From NCBI RefSeq assembly GCF_963422225.1, contig NZ_OY728607.1, forward strand, positions 124,001 through 188,000: a DNA stretch of 64,000 nucleotides, written 5' to 3'. The translations under genes and the position numbers were made by a program. Positions within the stretch are counted from its first letter, which is position 1; every line of letters starts with the position of its first letter. Below, piece by piece: positions 9,973 to 18,497 of the stretch. The stretch is from Candidatus Trichorickettsia mobilis (GTDB taxonomy: Bacteria; Pseudomonadota; Alphaproteobacteria; Rickettsiales; Rickettsiaceae). The notes beneath the pieces are model-generated. The model had not been told where the DNA came from and ran no database searches. It saw only the letters and a list, made by a program, of their open reading frames with translations.

Positions 9973-10762
9973 ATGAGTAGATATGACGGTAAAGACAAAG
10001 TAGAAGCAGCTAAGTTAATTCGTGATTTAACTCATAATTTAGATATGGAATCACCATTTGGCAAAGCACAATATGACAAACTGCTTAAACCAATGTTTGT
10101 TATGCTTGAAGGTATGAAGCTGCAAGTATATCGTGATACTTCTCCTAAAAACTTATGACAATCGCGGGATCGGCTTTAATATGGAAGCTCCTGGTGCTAT
10201 AGAAGAATGGAATAAGGCATTTAGTAACGTTCTCAACAAACCATCATTTGATGCATTTAAGAGAGATTTTGAAATGTTTGAGAGAGATAAAACTCATAAA
10301 TTTTTATTATTTACTGAGGAACAAGCGTGGGTATTATTTGATCAAGCTAGAAAATCTAGGCTAGCTCGGATAGAAAAATCATATGGTGCAGATTGGCACG
10401 AGCTGCGAGGGAATGAGCGGCAGGCAATTGAGATTCTTTTTTATAACTGTGAAGGCCTTGTATGTAATGGCACAAAATTTAAACACTATCTTCATAATTA
10501 TATATACACTAAAGATAAAACTTATCTACTCGCTGTGGTAGATCAGGTAAAAAATCATTCCAATAAAGATAACGATCCAAGAATTCAAATCCATCGCAAC
10601 GTATGTGCAACGTTAATTAATTCTACCGAAAGCCCTTTTTATGTTCCACCTGGTCATCCGCTATTGCCTTTAAAATCGGTAAAGGTAGTATTCGGAAAAA
10701 CTGTAATTCCGTTGGATTTCAGTCAATATTCGTCACTTTTTCCGATCAACCGGCATCTGTAG
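9973..10762 (+). pseudogene. T4-type lysozyme-like gene, frameshifted
   Basis: Two frames overlap at 10133-10158. Dropping one A from the A5 run in CCTAAAAACTT joins them to about 262 aa. The joint region reads LEGMKLQVYRDT...TYDNRGIGFNMEAPGA, matching the T4 lysozyme catalytic hairpin: Glu46 and Asp55 are nine residues apart, as are Glu11 and Asp20 in T4. The third T4 residue (Thr26) aligns with Asn. Downstream segments (YGADWHELRGNERQAIEILFYN) fit phage-type muramidases. The heptamer is not a canonical slippery site, so this looks like real inactivation. Probably phage-derived. Confidence 0.72.
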
Positions 10763-10885
10763 TGTTTAATAAAATATTTTAATTGGCAACTGGGGTAGTT
10801 TACTAAACATCTTCAATTTTGTGAGTAAAATTAAGCATCAAGCATAAGCTGCTTAAAAAAGTAAGAATTATTGAGAGTGTTCAAT

Positions 10886-11793
10886 AGACCTCTTTCGAAA
10901 CTGGACTAAATATGCTATAAAGTCGAATTTACTTAATTTAGAACTATATGAGATATAAAAATTTAAGCATTTTATCGGAAGAGCATTTTAGAAGATTAAC
11001 TGGGGTAAGAAATAGTACATTCGAAAAGATGGTAGGGATTTTAAAGACAGAGAAACAAATAAATAGGAGGTACCAAGGTGGCAGAAGAGCTAGTCTTAGT
11101 ATGGAAGACAGCCTATTAATGACACTTGAATATTTAAGGGAATACCGTACCTATTTTCATATAGCTAAGAATTATGGGGTTAGCGAAAGCAGTGCATTTA
11201 AAACAATTCGTTTTGTTGAAGACACTCTAATAAAACATCCGGATTTTGCTCTTCCAGGTAAGAAGGCTCTAGTTAAAAGCGGTATGGAGTATGAATTAGT
11301 TTTAATAGATGCTACAGAAAGCCCTATAGAGCGACCCCAAAAAAACAGAAATACTATTACTCAGGTAAAAAGAAAAGACATACGTTAAAGACTCAAATAG
11401 TAGTAGATAAGAAAAGCAAACGAGTCATATGCACTTCTTTTTCCAATGGTAAGCGTCATGATTTTAAATTATTTAAAGAATCAAGAACCCATATACTGCC
11501 TGAGGTTAAAGTGATTACTGATACTGGTTATCAAGGCTTACAGAAGATTCATACAAATTCTGAGCTACCAAAGAAAAAGAGTAAAAAGAATGCTTTAACC
11601 AAAGAAGATAAGAAAAATAATAGAAGTTTAGCAAGTGACAGAGTATTAAATGAAAATGTTATAGGTATGTTAAAGCGTTTTAAAATAATTGCTGATAAAT
11701 ATCGAAATAGACGCAAAAGATTTGGTCTTAGGTTCAATTTAATTGCTGGTTTATATAATTGGGATCTTGGTAAATGAGTTTCGAAAGAGGTCT
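10886..11793 (+). mobile_element. IS5-family (ISL2-like) insertion sequence, copy B
   Basis: 908 bp with the same ends as copy A, flanked by AAT at 10883-10885 and 11794-11796. The target was the end repeat of a CATTGCGAG-family palindrome: the flanks rejoin to GAGAGTGTTCAATAAATTG, differing by one base from the intact repeat at 22099. Confidence 0.92.
10948..11777 (+). CDS. IS5-family transposase (-1 frameshift), copy B
   Basis: Frame one runs 10948-11388 and frame two ends at 11777. The heptamer A AAA AAC sits at 11340-11346, exactly in phase (codons CAA AAA AAC), so a -1 slip gives a single DDE transposase of about 276 aa. Catalytic Asp, Asp and Glu are visible in LIDATE, ITDTGYQG and LNENVIG. 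The protein equals that of copy A. Confidence 0.9.
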
Positions 11794-11806
11794 AATAAAT
11801 TGTGTC

Positions 11807-11952
11807 AGACCGTCTTTCAAAATTCGCTTCTGAGAGAGGATTTGAAAGAGACACGGAATCTTTACTCGCAACGTACTCTAGGTTTGTTTCGGATTCGAGT
11901 ACTGGCTTGACGTGCAAATCATCCGCAGAAGTAGAGTTTGTAAGAGAAGTCT
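11807..11952. mobile_element. MITE related to the 908-bp IS, copy M1 (diverged)
   Basis: 146 bp aligning along its full length with the 144-bp element at 50002-50145 (shared blocks GAGGATTTGAA, GAGACACGGAA, GGTTTGTTTCGGATTCGAGT and AATCATCCGCAGAAGTAGAG). The ends are degraded (AGACCGTCTTTC and AAGAGAAGTCT) and no target duplication is left, so this is the oldest copy in the window. It codes for nothing convincing. Confidence 0.75.
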
Positions 11953-12012
11953 ACTTAACATTCTCAGTTTTGATAACAAAATTACCTCTTATATGAACTT
12001 TCAAGACAGGTT

Positions 12013-12633
12013 CTAATATCTTTTTGTTGTTTCTCCTGGCATTACTACCTCAAAGTCATAGATTCTGGTGCTGTCTTCGAGTAGTGGGTCGTTATTGTCT
12101 ATTTCTTCTATAATATGTTCATTGGATAAGTAAAATTTGGTTTGTAACACTCCTAAACTATGATGTTGTATCCTAAAATTTAAATGTGCTTTTTCAGCTT
12201 TTAAAGCAGGGGGATAGATTGTGATAAAAACAAATTCTCCTTGATTATTGCTGGTAGCCGTGCCTGATCCAGTAAAGCTGGAGCCGTTATCCAAGTTTAA
12301 CAAATTTTGGTCAATCCTATTACGTAGCGGTTGATAAGGGTATTTACCATCACAACCAACTTGCCATAGATATATTTTTGCATCAGATATTGGTACACAA
12401 TTTTCATCTAATATTCTACCTTTAATAATAATCTTTGTGCCACAAAAAATTGGCTGTCTGCCTGTGCTTCTAAGCAAATTATTTGTAGCACCAAATTTTT
12501 CTGGTTCATAATCATTGATTGCAGATTCAGTTATAGTACAACTATTCAGCTTATTAGGATATATTTTATCATTTATAGCTAAACTATCTGTAATATACAT
12601 GATGATACAAAAAAGGCTTATTATTATGCGCAT
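12013..12633 (-). CDS. Intradiol dioxygenase-fold secreted protein, iron site incomplete
   Basis: 206 aa with a signal peptide (MRIIISLFCIIMYITDSLA). The core matches the beta subunit fold of protocatechuate 3,4-dioxygenase: IIIKGRILDENCVPISDAKI, LWQVGCDGKYPY, GTATSNNQGEFVFITIYPP, AHLNFRI. Family members bind Fe(III) with two Tyr and the two His of an HxH motif. Here HxH reads H-L-N, and the tyrosine normally found after the TIxPG turn is not obvious. Ring-cleaving activity is therefore doubtful; an exported binding or structural role is possible. Confidence 0.7.
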   Translation of the reverse strand: MRIIISLFCIIMYITDSLAINDKIYPNKLNSCTITESAINDYEPEKFGATNNLLRSTGRQPIFCGTKIIIKGRILDENCVPISDAKIYLWQVGCDGKYPYQPLRNRIDQNLLNLDNGSSFTGSGTATSNNQGEFVFITIYPPALKAEKAHLNFRIQHHSLGVLQTKFYLSNEHIIEEIDNNDPLLEDSTRIYDFEVVMPGETTKRY

Positions 12634-12745
12634 GCTACGTGTCTCTATTTAGTAAGTCTAGTATAGCTTCGTTATGCTAGACTCGTAAATATAATTATTA
12701 TCAGTAAGCTGTTTGCATTACGATAAAAATCTATATTCTGACTTG

Positions 12746-14590
12746 CTAACAACTGCCCGAATATAAATTTTTAATATCGCTACGTTTGCTTGCTCTTTTA
12801 CGTTCGCTAGGGTTTAATATTGCCTTACGCAAGCGAATGGATTTTGGCGTAACCTCAACTCGTTCATCGTCTTCTATATAACTGATAGCCTGTTCAAGGG
12901 TCATTAGCACCGGTGGTGTAAGACGCATAGCCTCATCTTTGCCAGCAGCGCGAACATTGGATAATTGCTTGGCTTTAATCGGATTTACCTCAAGATCATT
13001 ATCACGACTATGCTCACCGATAATCATCCCCAAATAGACTTGTACAGAAGGAGTAATAAACATTTTGCCACGATCTTCCAAATTCCATAATGCATAGGCG
13101 GAAGCTACTCCATCTTCATTAGAAATTAATACTCCGTTACGGCGTCCTTCTATAGCACCACGGTAAGGAGCGTAATTATGGAAACTACGATTCATGATTC
13201 CGGTACCACGAGTCTCAGTAAGAAATTGACCATGATAGCCAATCAAACCACGAGATGGACCTAAGAATATTATGCGTGTCTTACCACTACCGGAAGGTCG
13301 CATGTCAGTCATTTCAGCTTTGCGCATACTAAGTGATTTAACGACAACCCCAACAAATTCATCATCAACATCAATTTGAATTTCTTCAATTGGCTCCAAA
13401 CGCTTATCCTGCTCATCAGTTTTAAACAATACTCGTGGACGACTGATCGATAATTCAAATCCTTCACGACGCATAGTTTCAATAAGGATACCTAATTGCA
13501 ATTCACCACGTCCGGCGACGGAGAATGAATCCTTGCTAGGACTTTCGGTAACTCGAATAGCAACATTGCCCTCTATTTCACGCGCAAGCCTTTCACCCAA
13601 GACTCGTGACGTTAGTTTTGAGCCCTCAAGTCCAGCAAGTGGTGAGTCATTGATAGAGAACATCATCTCTAATGTCGGTGGGTCTATGGGTAGCGATGGT
13701 AGTGCCACGCTGATTTCTGGAGCACAAACGGTATCACCAACAGTAGCATTGCCAATTCCAGCAATCGCAATAATATCTCCGCAGCTAGCCGTCTCTATCG
13801 CTACTCTCTCTAAACCTGCGAAAGTCAATATTTTGCTGATGCGACCATTCTCCAACAAATTATTTTCACGGTTTAATACTTTAATAGTCTGGTTTACTTT
13901 CACTGAACCACTATGTATACGTCCAGTAAGAATACGACCCAAATAAGCATTATATTCGCGAGTAGTAATAAGCATAGAAAAAGGAGCATCAACATTGCCG
14001 GTAGGAGCTGGCACATGTGTTAGAATTAATTCGAAAAGAGGAATGATATCTTTACCATTATCTTCTAAATTACGCATGGCAAAACCTGCACGACCTGAAG
14101 CATAAATAATCGGGAAATCAAGTTGAGTATCAGTAGCATCAAGCGCCATAAATAGTTCAAATACTTCATCTACCACTTCATCAATTCGGCGATCTGCACG
14201 ATCAATTTTATTAATAAGCACAATAGGACGCAACCCAAGTTTCAGAGCCTTGGACAACACAAATTTTGTTTGTGGCATTGGCCCCTCAGAAGCATCAACT
14301 AATAAGACTACGCCATCAACCATGCTTAAAATACGCTCAACCTCACCACCAAAATCAGCGTGTCCTGGGGTATCTACAATATTTATATGATGATCATTCC
14401 ATATAATTGAAGTGCATTTTGCTAAAATAGTGATGCCGCGTTCGCGTTCCAGAGCGTTAGAATCCATAGCACAGTCTGCTACTTCTTGATTGTCTCTAAA
14501 AGTACCACTTTGCTTTAGCATGCTGTTGATCAGAGTAGTCTTGCCGTGATCAACGTGGGCAATGATGGCAATATTACGAATATCGTACAT
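12746..14590 (-). CDS. typA: Ribosome-associated GTPase TypA/BipA
   Basis: 614 aa, the usual length. The GTPase domain has G1 AHVDHGKTT, a switch region with ERERGITI, G3 [11 protein letters not shown] and G4 NKIDR. EF-G-like domains III and V and the BipA-specific C-terminus follow ([20 protein letters not shown], then [19 protein letters not shown]). It binds ribosomes and assists 50S assembly or stress translation. It stands alone on the minus strand. Confidence 0.96.
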   Translation of the reverse strand: MYDIRNIAIIAHVDHGKTTLINSMLKQSGTFRDNQEVADCAMDSNALERERGITILAKCTSIIWNDHHINIVDTPGHADFGGEVERILSMVDGVVLLVDASEGPMPQTKFVLSKALKLGLRPIVLINKIDRADRRIDEVVDEVFELFMALDATDTQLDFPIIYASGRAGFAMRNLEDNGKDIIPLFELILTHVPAPTGNVDAPFSMLITTREYNAYLGRILTGRIHSGSVKVNQTIKVLNRENNLLENGRISKILTFAGLERVAIETASCGDIIAIAGIGNATVGDTVCAPEISVALPSLPIDPPTLEMMFSINDSPLAGLEGSKLTSRVLGERLAREIEGNVAIRVTESPSKDSFSVAGRGELQLGILIETMRREGFELSISRPRVLFKTDEQDKRLEPIEEIQIDVDDEFVGVVVKSLSMRKAEMTDMRPSGSGKTRIIFLGPSRGLIGYHGQFLTETRGTGIMNRSFHNYAPYRGAIEGRRNGVLISNEDGVASAYALWNLEDRGKMFITPSVQVYLGMIIGEHSRDNDLEVNPIKAKQLSNVRAAGKDEAMRLTPPVLMTLEQAISYIEDDERVEVTPKSIRLRKAILNPSERKRASKRSDIKNLYSGSC

Positions 14591-14695
14591 AATGAAAAAA
14601 CTCTTTAAATTTTTGTGTTATACCTTACTGTACTGCTTGACTTAATAAGTAAAGTTATATTTTGAATTATTGTATTAGGTTCTGTGAAGTTATAT

Positions 14696-15016
14696 CTAGG
14701 CACTTTTGCCATTTTCTGAAAATAATGATAGAGGACGAATTCGTGATTTTATCTCATTCCAATTCTTGCGTTTTATAACACGTATGTCATACTGGGTTTG
14801 TAAATTTAGCCACATTCCAGGGGAAGTATTAAAATATTCAGCAAAACGAAGAGCTGTATCTGCAGTTATTGCTCTAGTTCCTTTTATAATTCCATTAATT
14901 CTAGAAATAGGTACGTCAATATCTCTAGCTAATTTACTTTGGCTAATATTTAATGGTTCTAAGAACTCATGATCTAGATATTCTCCAGGGGTAATTGGGT
15001 CGTAATGTTCAGTCAT
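14696..15016 (-). CDS. higA: HigA-family antitoxin
   Basis: 106 aa with the HigA/VapI pattern: ITPGEYLDHEFLEPLNISQSKLARDIDVP, then INGIIKGTRAITADTALRFAEYF and PGMWLNLQTQYDI. The helix-turn-helix would bind its own promoter and neutralise the toxin encoded 14 bases upstream. Toxin-first order is typical of higBA. Confidence 0.88.
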   Translation of the reverse strand: MTEHYDPITPGEYLDHEFLEPLNISQSKLARDIDVPISRINGIIKGTRAITADTALRFAEYFNTSPGMWLNLQTQYDIRVIKRKNWNEIKSRIRPLSLFSENGKSA

Positions 15017-15030
15017 AAAGCTACTTAATG

Positions 15031-15312
15031 CTAATGATAATCTACTATTTCAACGTCGTGAGCTGAACCATCATCTCTCCAACTAAAGCAAATCCGCCAT
15101 TGCTTATTTATACGTATACTATATTGGCCTTTGCGGTCTCCTTTTAAAAATTCCAACTGGTTACCTGGTGGTGATCTTAAATCAGTTATAGAAGTTGCGA
15201 TATCAAGGCTAAGTATCCTCATTCTAGCAACTTTAGCAATAGAGACAAAGGCTTTTACTTTAGCATCTAAAAACAAGGCTTCTGTATGTTTACATTTAAA
15301 TGACTTAATCAT
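15031..15312 (-). CDS. higB: HigB/RelE-superfamily toxin
   Basis: 93 aa from the ATG at 15312; an in-frame upstream Met at 15339 would add nine residues that do not fit the family. Family features are an N-terminal MIKSFKCKHTE, ARMRILSLDIA, LEFLKGDRKGQYSIRINKQWRICF and the C-terminal HDVEIVDYH. Such toxins cut mRNA at the ribosome. With higA it forms a complete, apparently intact pair. Confidence 0.87.
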   Translation of the reverse strand: MIKSFKCKHTEALFLDAKVKAFVSIAKVARMRILSLDIATSITDLRSPPGNQLEFLKGDRKGQYSIRINKQWRICFSWRDDGSAHDVEIVDYH

Positions 15313-15385
15313 TATATAGCAAGTATGTTTTTCTGTCAAACAGAAACTATAATACGGAAAACATTATAAATTTCAAGACGCTTGT

Positions 15386-16684
15386 TTAATTATCTGCACG
15401 GCTATTACGTTGAAAGAATCCAACTACCTCCAGATGTGGACTCCAGTAAAATTGGTCTACTGGTGTCACTTCGTTTAATTGATAATTACTTGAGCATAGA
15501 ATTCGCGCATCTCTAGCAAAGGTTTCCGGATTGCAAGAAATATAACATATTTTATCAATAGTACTAGTTTTAAGTTGATGACATTGAGTTTCAGCACCAG
15601 CTCGAGGTGGGTTAATAACCACAGCATTATATGAGTTTAATTCCTGTTCAGTTAACGGCAAAGCAAATAAATCACGTTTTACTAAATTTATCTGGCGATC
15701 AGTATTTAATATTGCCTCACCTAAGGCAGATATGGCAGTGTGATCTGATTCAAAACCGTTAACCTTAAAATGACGAGCCAATGGTATGGTATAAGTGCCG
15801 CGGCCACAGAATAAATCAGCTACAGCTATATCTTGTTTTTTATCATTAGCCGGCATAAAAAAGCTCAGCACTAGATCTGCTAAAATCTTATCAGATGAGA
15901 AGTTGGACTGCAAGAAACCATAAGCATCTATTTTTACGGCTATGGAATCAAAAATAATATAAGGTTGAGCAATTTCTTGAATAATATCAATCAGTTTACG
16001 GTAACGAAATATAAATCTGGTAATAGCATGGTCTTTGGCAAAATTTGATAAAATTAGCCGTTGTTGATCATTGAGTGATGATTGTTCTTGAATAGTAAGA
16101 GTGATATCAGTGCCATTACTGGCCTCAGTTAAGAAAATTTGAGCTTTTTGTCTATCTTCTAGAATTTGCGTTAAAGCCGCTTTAAGAGGCTCGAGTAAGT
16201 TTGATAATTTAGGTAACAGCGCAGGACAACTATCAATATTAATGATCTGGTGCGACCTGAAACGATGAAAACCCAAGAAAATTTGATCATTTTTCTTTAT
16301 TGCTTCCAAGTTAGCACGACGCCTCATGCCCGCTTGAATAGTAATGATGGGGTTGATATTGGTTTGGATATGAGCTGTTTTTAAGGCTTGGTTTATGGCT
16401 TCATATTTGAATTGATAATAATTTTCATCATTGAGATGCTGTAGTAAGCAACCACCACAAACACCAAAATACTTGCAAACTGGTTGCACTCTAGATGCAG
16501 AAGGTTCTATAATTGCTTTGAGGATACAGTTTGATTCACGGCGATATTGGTGCCTTTCGAACTCAACTATCTCACCGGGAATTGTATATGGTAATAGAGC
16601 AGTGCCTAAATCAGTTTGAGCTACTCCTAAACCCTGGTTGTTTAGCGAAAGAATTTTGCATTTTCCATGCTCGGTAATAGCCAT
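15386..16684 (-). CDS. RNA m5U methyltransferase, TrmA/RlmC/RlmD family
   Basis: 432 aa. An N-terminal TRAM-like domain precedes a four-cysteine iron-sulfur motif (CKYFGVCGGC, Cys70, 76 and 79, with a further Cys in DSCPAL). The SAM-binding motif ADLFCGRGTYTIPLA, the VINPPRAG motif and the catalytic cysteine in YISCNPETFARD complete the fold. It methylates C5 of a uridine in rRNA or tRNA; the target cannot be read from the sequence. Length and the Fe-S motif favour the RlmD-like branch. Confidence 0.88.
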   Translation of the reverse strand: MAITEHGKCKILSLNNQGLGVAQTDLGTALLPYTIPGEIVEFERHQYRRESNCILKAIIEPSASRVQPVCKYFGVCGGCLLQHLNDENYYQFKYEAINQALKTAHIQTNINPIITIQAGMRRRANLEAIKKNDQIFLGFHRFRSHQIINIDSCPALLPKLSNLLEPLKAALTQILEDRQKAQIFLTEASNGTDITLTIQEQSSLNDQQRLILSNFAKDHAITRFIFRYRKLIDIIQEIAQPYIIFDSIAVKIDAYGFLQSNFSSDKILADLVLSFFMPANDKKQDIAVADLFCGRGTYTIPLARHFKVNGFESDHTAISALGEAILNTDRQINLVKRDLFALPLTEQELNSYNAVVINPPRAGAETQCHQLKTSTIDKICYISCNPETFARDARILCSSNYQLNEVTPVDQFYWSPHLEVVGFFQRNSRADN

Positions 16685-16721
16685 ACAATCTCTTAATTTA
16701 ACAAAATTTTAGTTGAAAATC

Positions 16722-18497
16722 ATGCGTCGGATTTATTTAATAATCTTCTTATGCATCTATGTTTTATATAGTTTTAATATACTAGGAGCTAACAAAAGTA
16801 AATTACCTTCATTTATTATTGCTAAAACTGGAAATTTGCAGTTAGATAAAATACTGGCAGCTCATCAACCAGAGCTCGATGAAAATGCTAAAGTTACTAC
16901 AAGTTTTAATCAGATAGCTTTATGGGAAACTGAAGGTAAGTCATTTTTACTCAAACTATTACGGTCTTTAGGCTATTATTCAGCAACGATTGATATTAAG
17001 CATCCTGAGAAGGCTGCTAGACCTACCATTATTTTTCAAATTACTCCAGCAAAGCAATATACTATTAGAAGAATTAGTATAGAGTTACTTGAACCAACAG
17101 CTAACATTAGACTTCCCCCACCAACATGGCTAAAACTGACTACCGACATGCCAGCAGTTGCAGCTCAAATTTTAGCAGAGCAAAATAGGCTTTATGATTT
17201 TATAGAAAATAATAATTGCTTGCTTAATCTAGAGGTAAATCACCAGGTAATTATAGATCATTCTCAGCATGTGGTAGACCTTAATTTTATCATTAAGGCC
17301 TCATCTACGGCAGCATATATTAGTAAATTAAGCTTTGATGGGCTGCAAAAGGTGAATTCAGAATATATGCATAAAATAGTCTCCGTAAAAGAGTATAGTT
17401 GTTTCAGACGATCCATAGTTAATGATTATAGGGTCGCTATCCAAAAGAGTGGATTGTTTACGATGGTGGAGCCAATTGTTACTCCTGTAGTTGACGATGA
17501 TGCTGCCGTTGATATTACCTTTAAAGTAAAAGAACGGGCACATCGTACAGTTAAAGCAGGAATTAGTTATAGCACGGATTTAGGAGTTGGTATTAATGCT
17601 GGATGGGAGCATCGCAATTTCTTCGGTCAAGGAGAAAAAGTAAATAGCATGCTTAGCCTGACTAAGGTCGAAAAAAAACTTAATACTCAATTTGAAAAAC
17701 CGTTTTTTTTAATTGATAATCAAACATTAAAAGTCAATACGCTCTTGGAACAACAGAATAACAAAGCCTATACCAGCCAGGGAGCTTCCTTAGCTGTATT
17801 ACTCGAGAGAAAAATATCTTCACACTGGACGGCAGGAGCGGGAGGTAAATATGGTTTTAATCGAATTAAAGAAGAATCAAAAAAAGATTTCGCACTATTT
17901 TCTATTCCTGCCCACTTAATATATGATACCAGAGATAATACGCTCGACCCTAAAAGCGGTATAGTAGTAAAGGGTGAAGCTTCACCTTTTATTGATACTA
18001 TTAGCTTTAATAATAAATTTTTAAAAACAGCTATTATTGGTTCCGGTTATTTACCAATAAAAACTGCGCTTGAACCAGTACTTGCTTTACGAGTGGCAGC
18101 GGGCAGTACTTTTGGTATTACTACCCCTAAGATACCGGCTACAGAAAGATTTTATACTGGTGGAGCAAGTTCAATCCGCGGATATGGCTATAAGCTGGCT
18201 GGACCTTTAAATCAAAAGAATGATCCTATGGGTGGACGTTCAATGATAGAAACATCGGCAGAACTAAGGTTACGCCTGAATAAAGATTTTGGTATTGTGG
18301 CTTTTGTTGATGGTGGTAATGTTTTTGACCTGGCTTATCCCAAATTTGGCGGTAAATTATATGTAGGTACAGGCCTCGGATTAAGATATTACACCGGATT
18401 TGGACCACTTAGACTAGATGTTGCTGTGCCTCTTAACAAACGTCGTAAAATTGATAGCGCTTTTCATTTATACTTTAGTATTGGGCAAGCATTTTAA
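16722..18497 (+). CDS. tamA: TamA, BamA-family outer-membrane protein
   Basis: About 591 aa from the ATG at 16722 (an in-frame TTG lies at 16713). A signal peptide precedes POTRA-like domains (to about residue 275), then a 16-strand-type barrel with the Omp85 signature FYTGGASSIRGYGYKLAGP and a C-terminal aromatic residue (FHLYFSIGQAF). With TamB it forms an envelope-spanning complex for outer-membrane protein insertion or lipid transport. It diverges from the methyltransferase and abuts tamB. Confidence 0.9.
   Translation: MRRIYLIIFLCIYVLYSFNILGANKSKLPSFIIAKTGNLQLDKILAAHQPELDENAKVTTSFNQIALWETEGKSFLLKLLRSLGYYSATIDIKHPEKAARPTIIFQITPAKQYTIRRISIELLEPTANIRLPPPTWLKLTTDMPAVAAQILAEQNRLYDFIENNNCLLNLEVNHQVIIDHSQHVVDLNFIIKASSTAAYISKLSFDGLQKVNSEYMHKIVSVKEYSCFRRSIVNDYRVAIQKSGLFTMVEPIVTPVVDDDAAVDITFKVKERAHRTVKAGISYSTDLGVGINAGWEHRNFFGQGEKVNSMLSLTKVEKKLNTQFEKPFFLIDNQTLKVNTLLEQQNNKAYTSQGASLAVLLERKISSHWTAGAGGKYGFNRIKEESKKDFALFSIPAHLIYDTRDNTLDPKSGIVVKGEASPFIDTISFNNKFLKTAIIGSGYLPIKTALEPVLALRVAAGSTFGITTPKIPATERFYTGGASSIRGYGYKLAGPLNQKNDPMGGRSMIETSAELRLRLNKDFGIVAFVDGGNVFDLAYPKFGGKLYVGTGLGLRYYTGFGPLRLDVAVPLNKRRKIDSAFHLYFSIGQAF

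Noticed and set aside
10130-10160. Programmed frameshift in the lysozyme-like gene
   Set aside because: The CCTAAAAACTT stretch is not an X XXY YYZ site in the zero frame, and no such recoding is known in this family; a one-base insertion is simpler.
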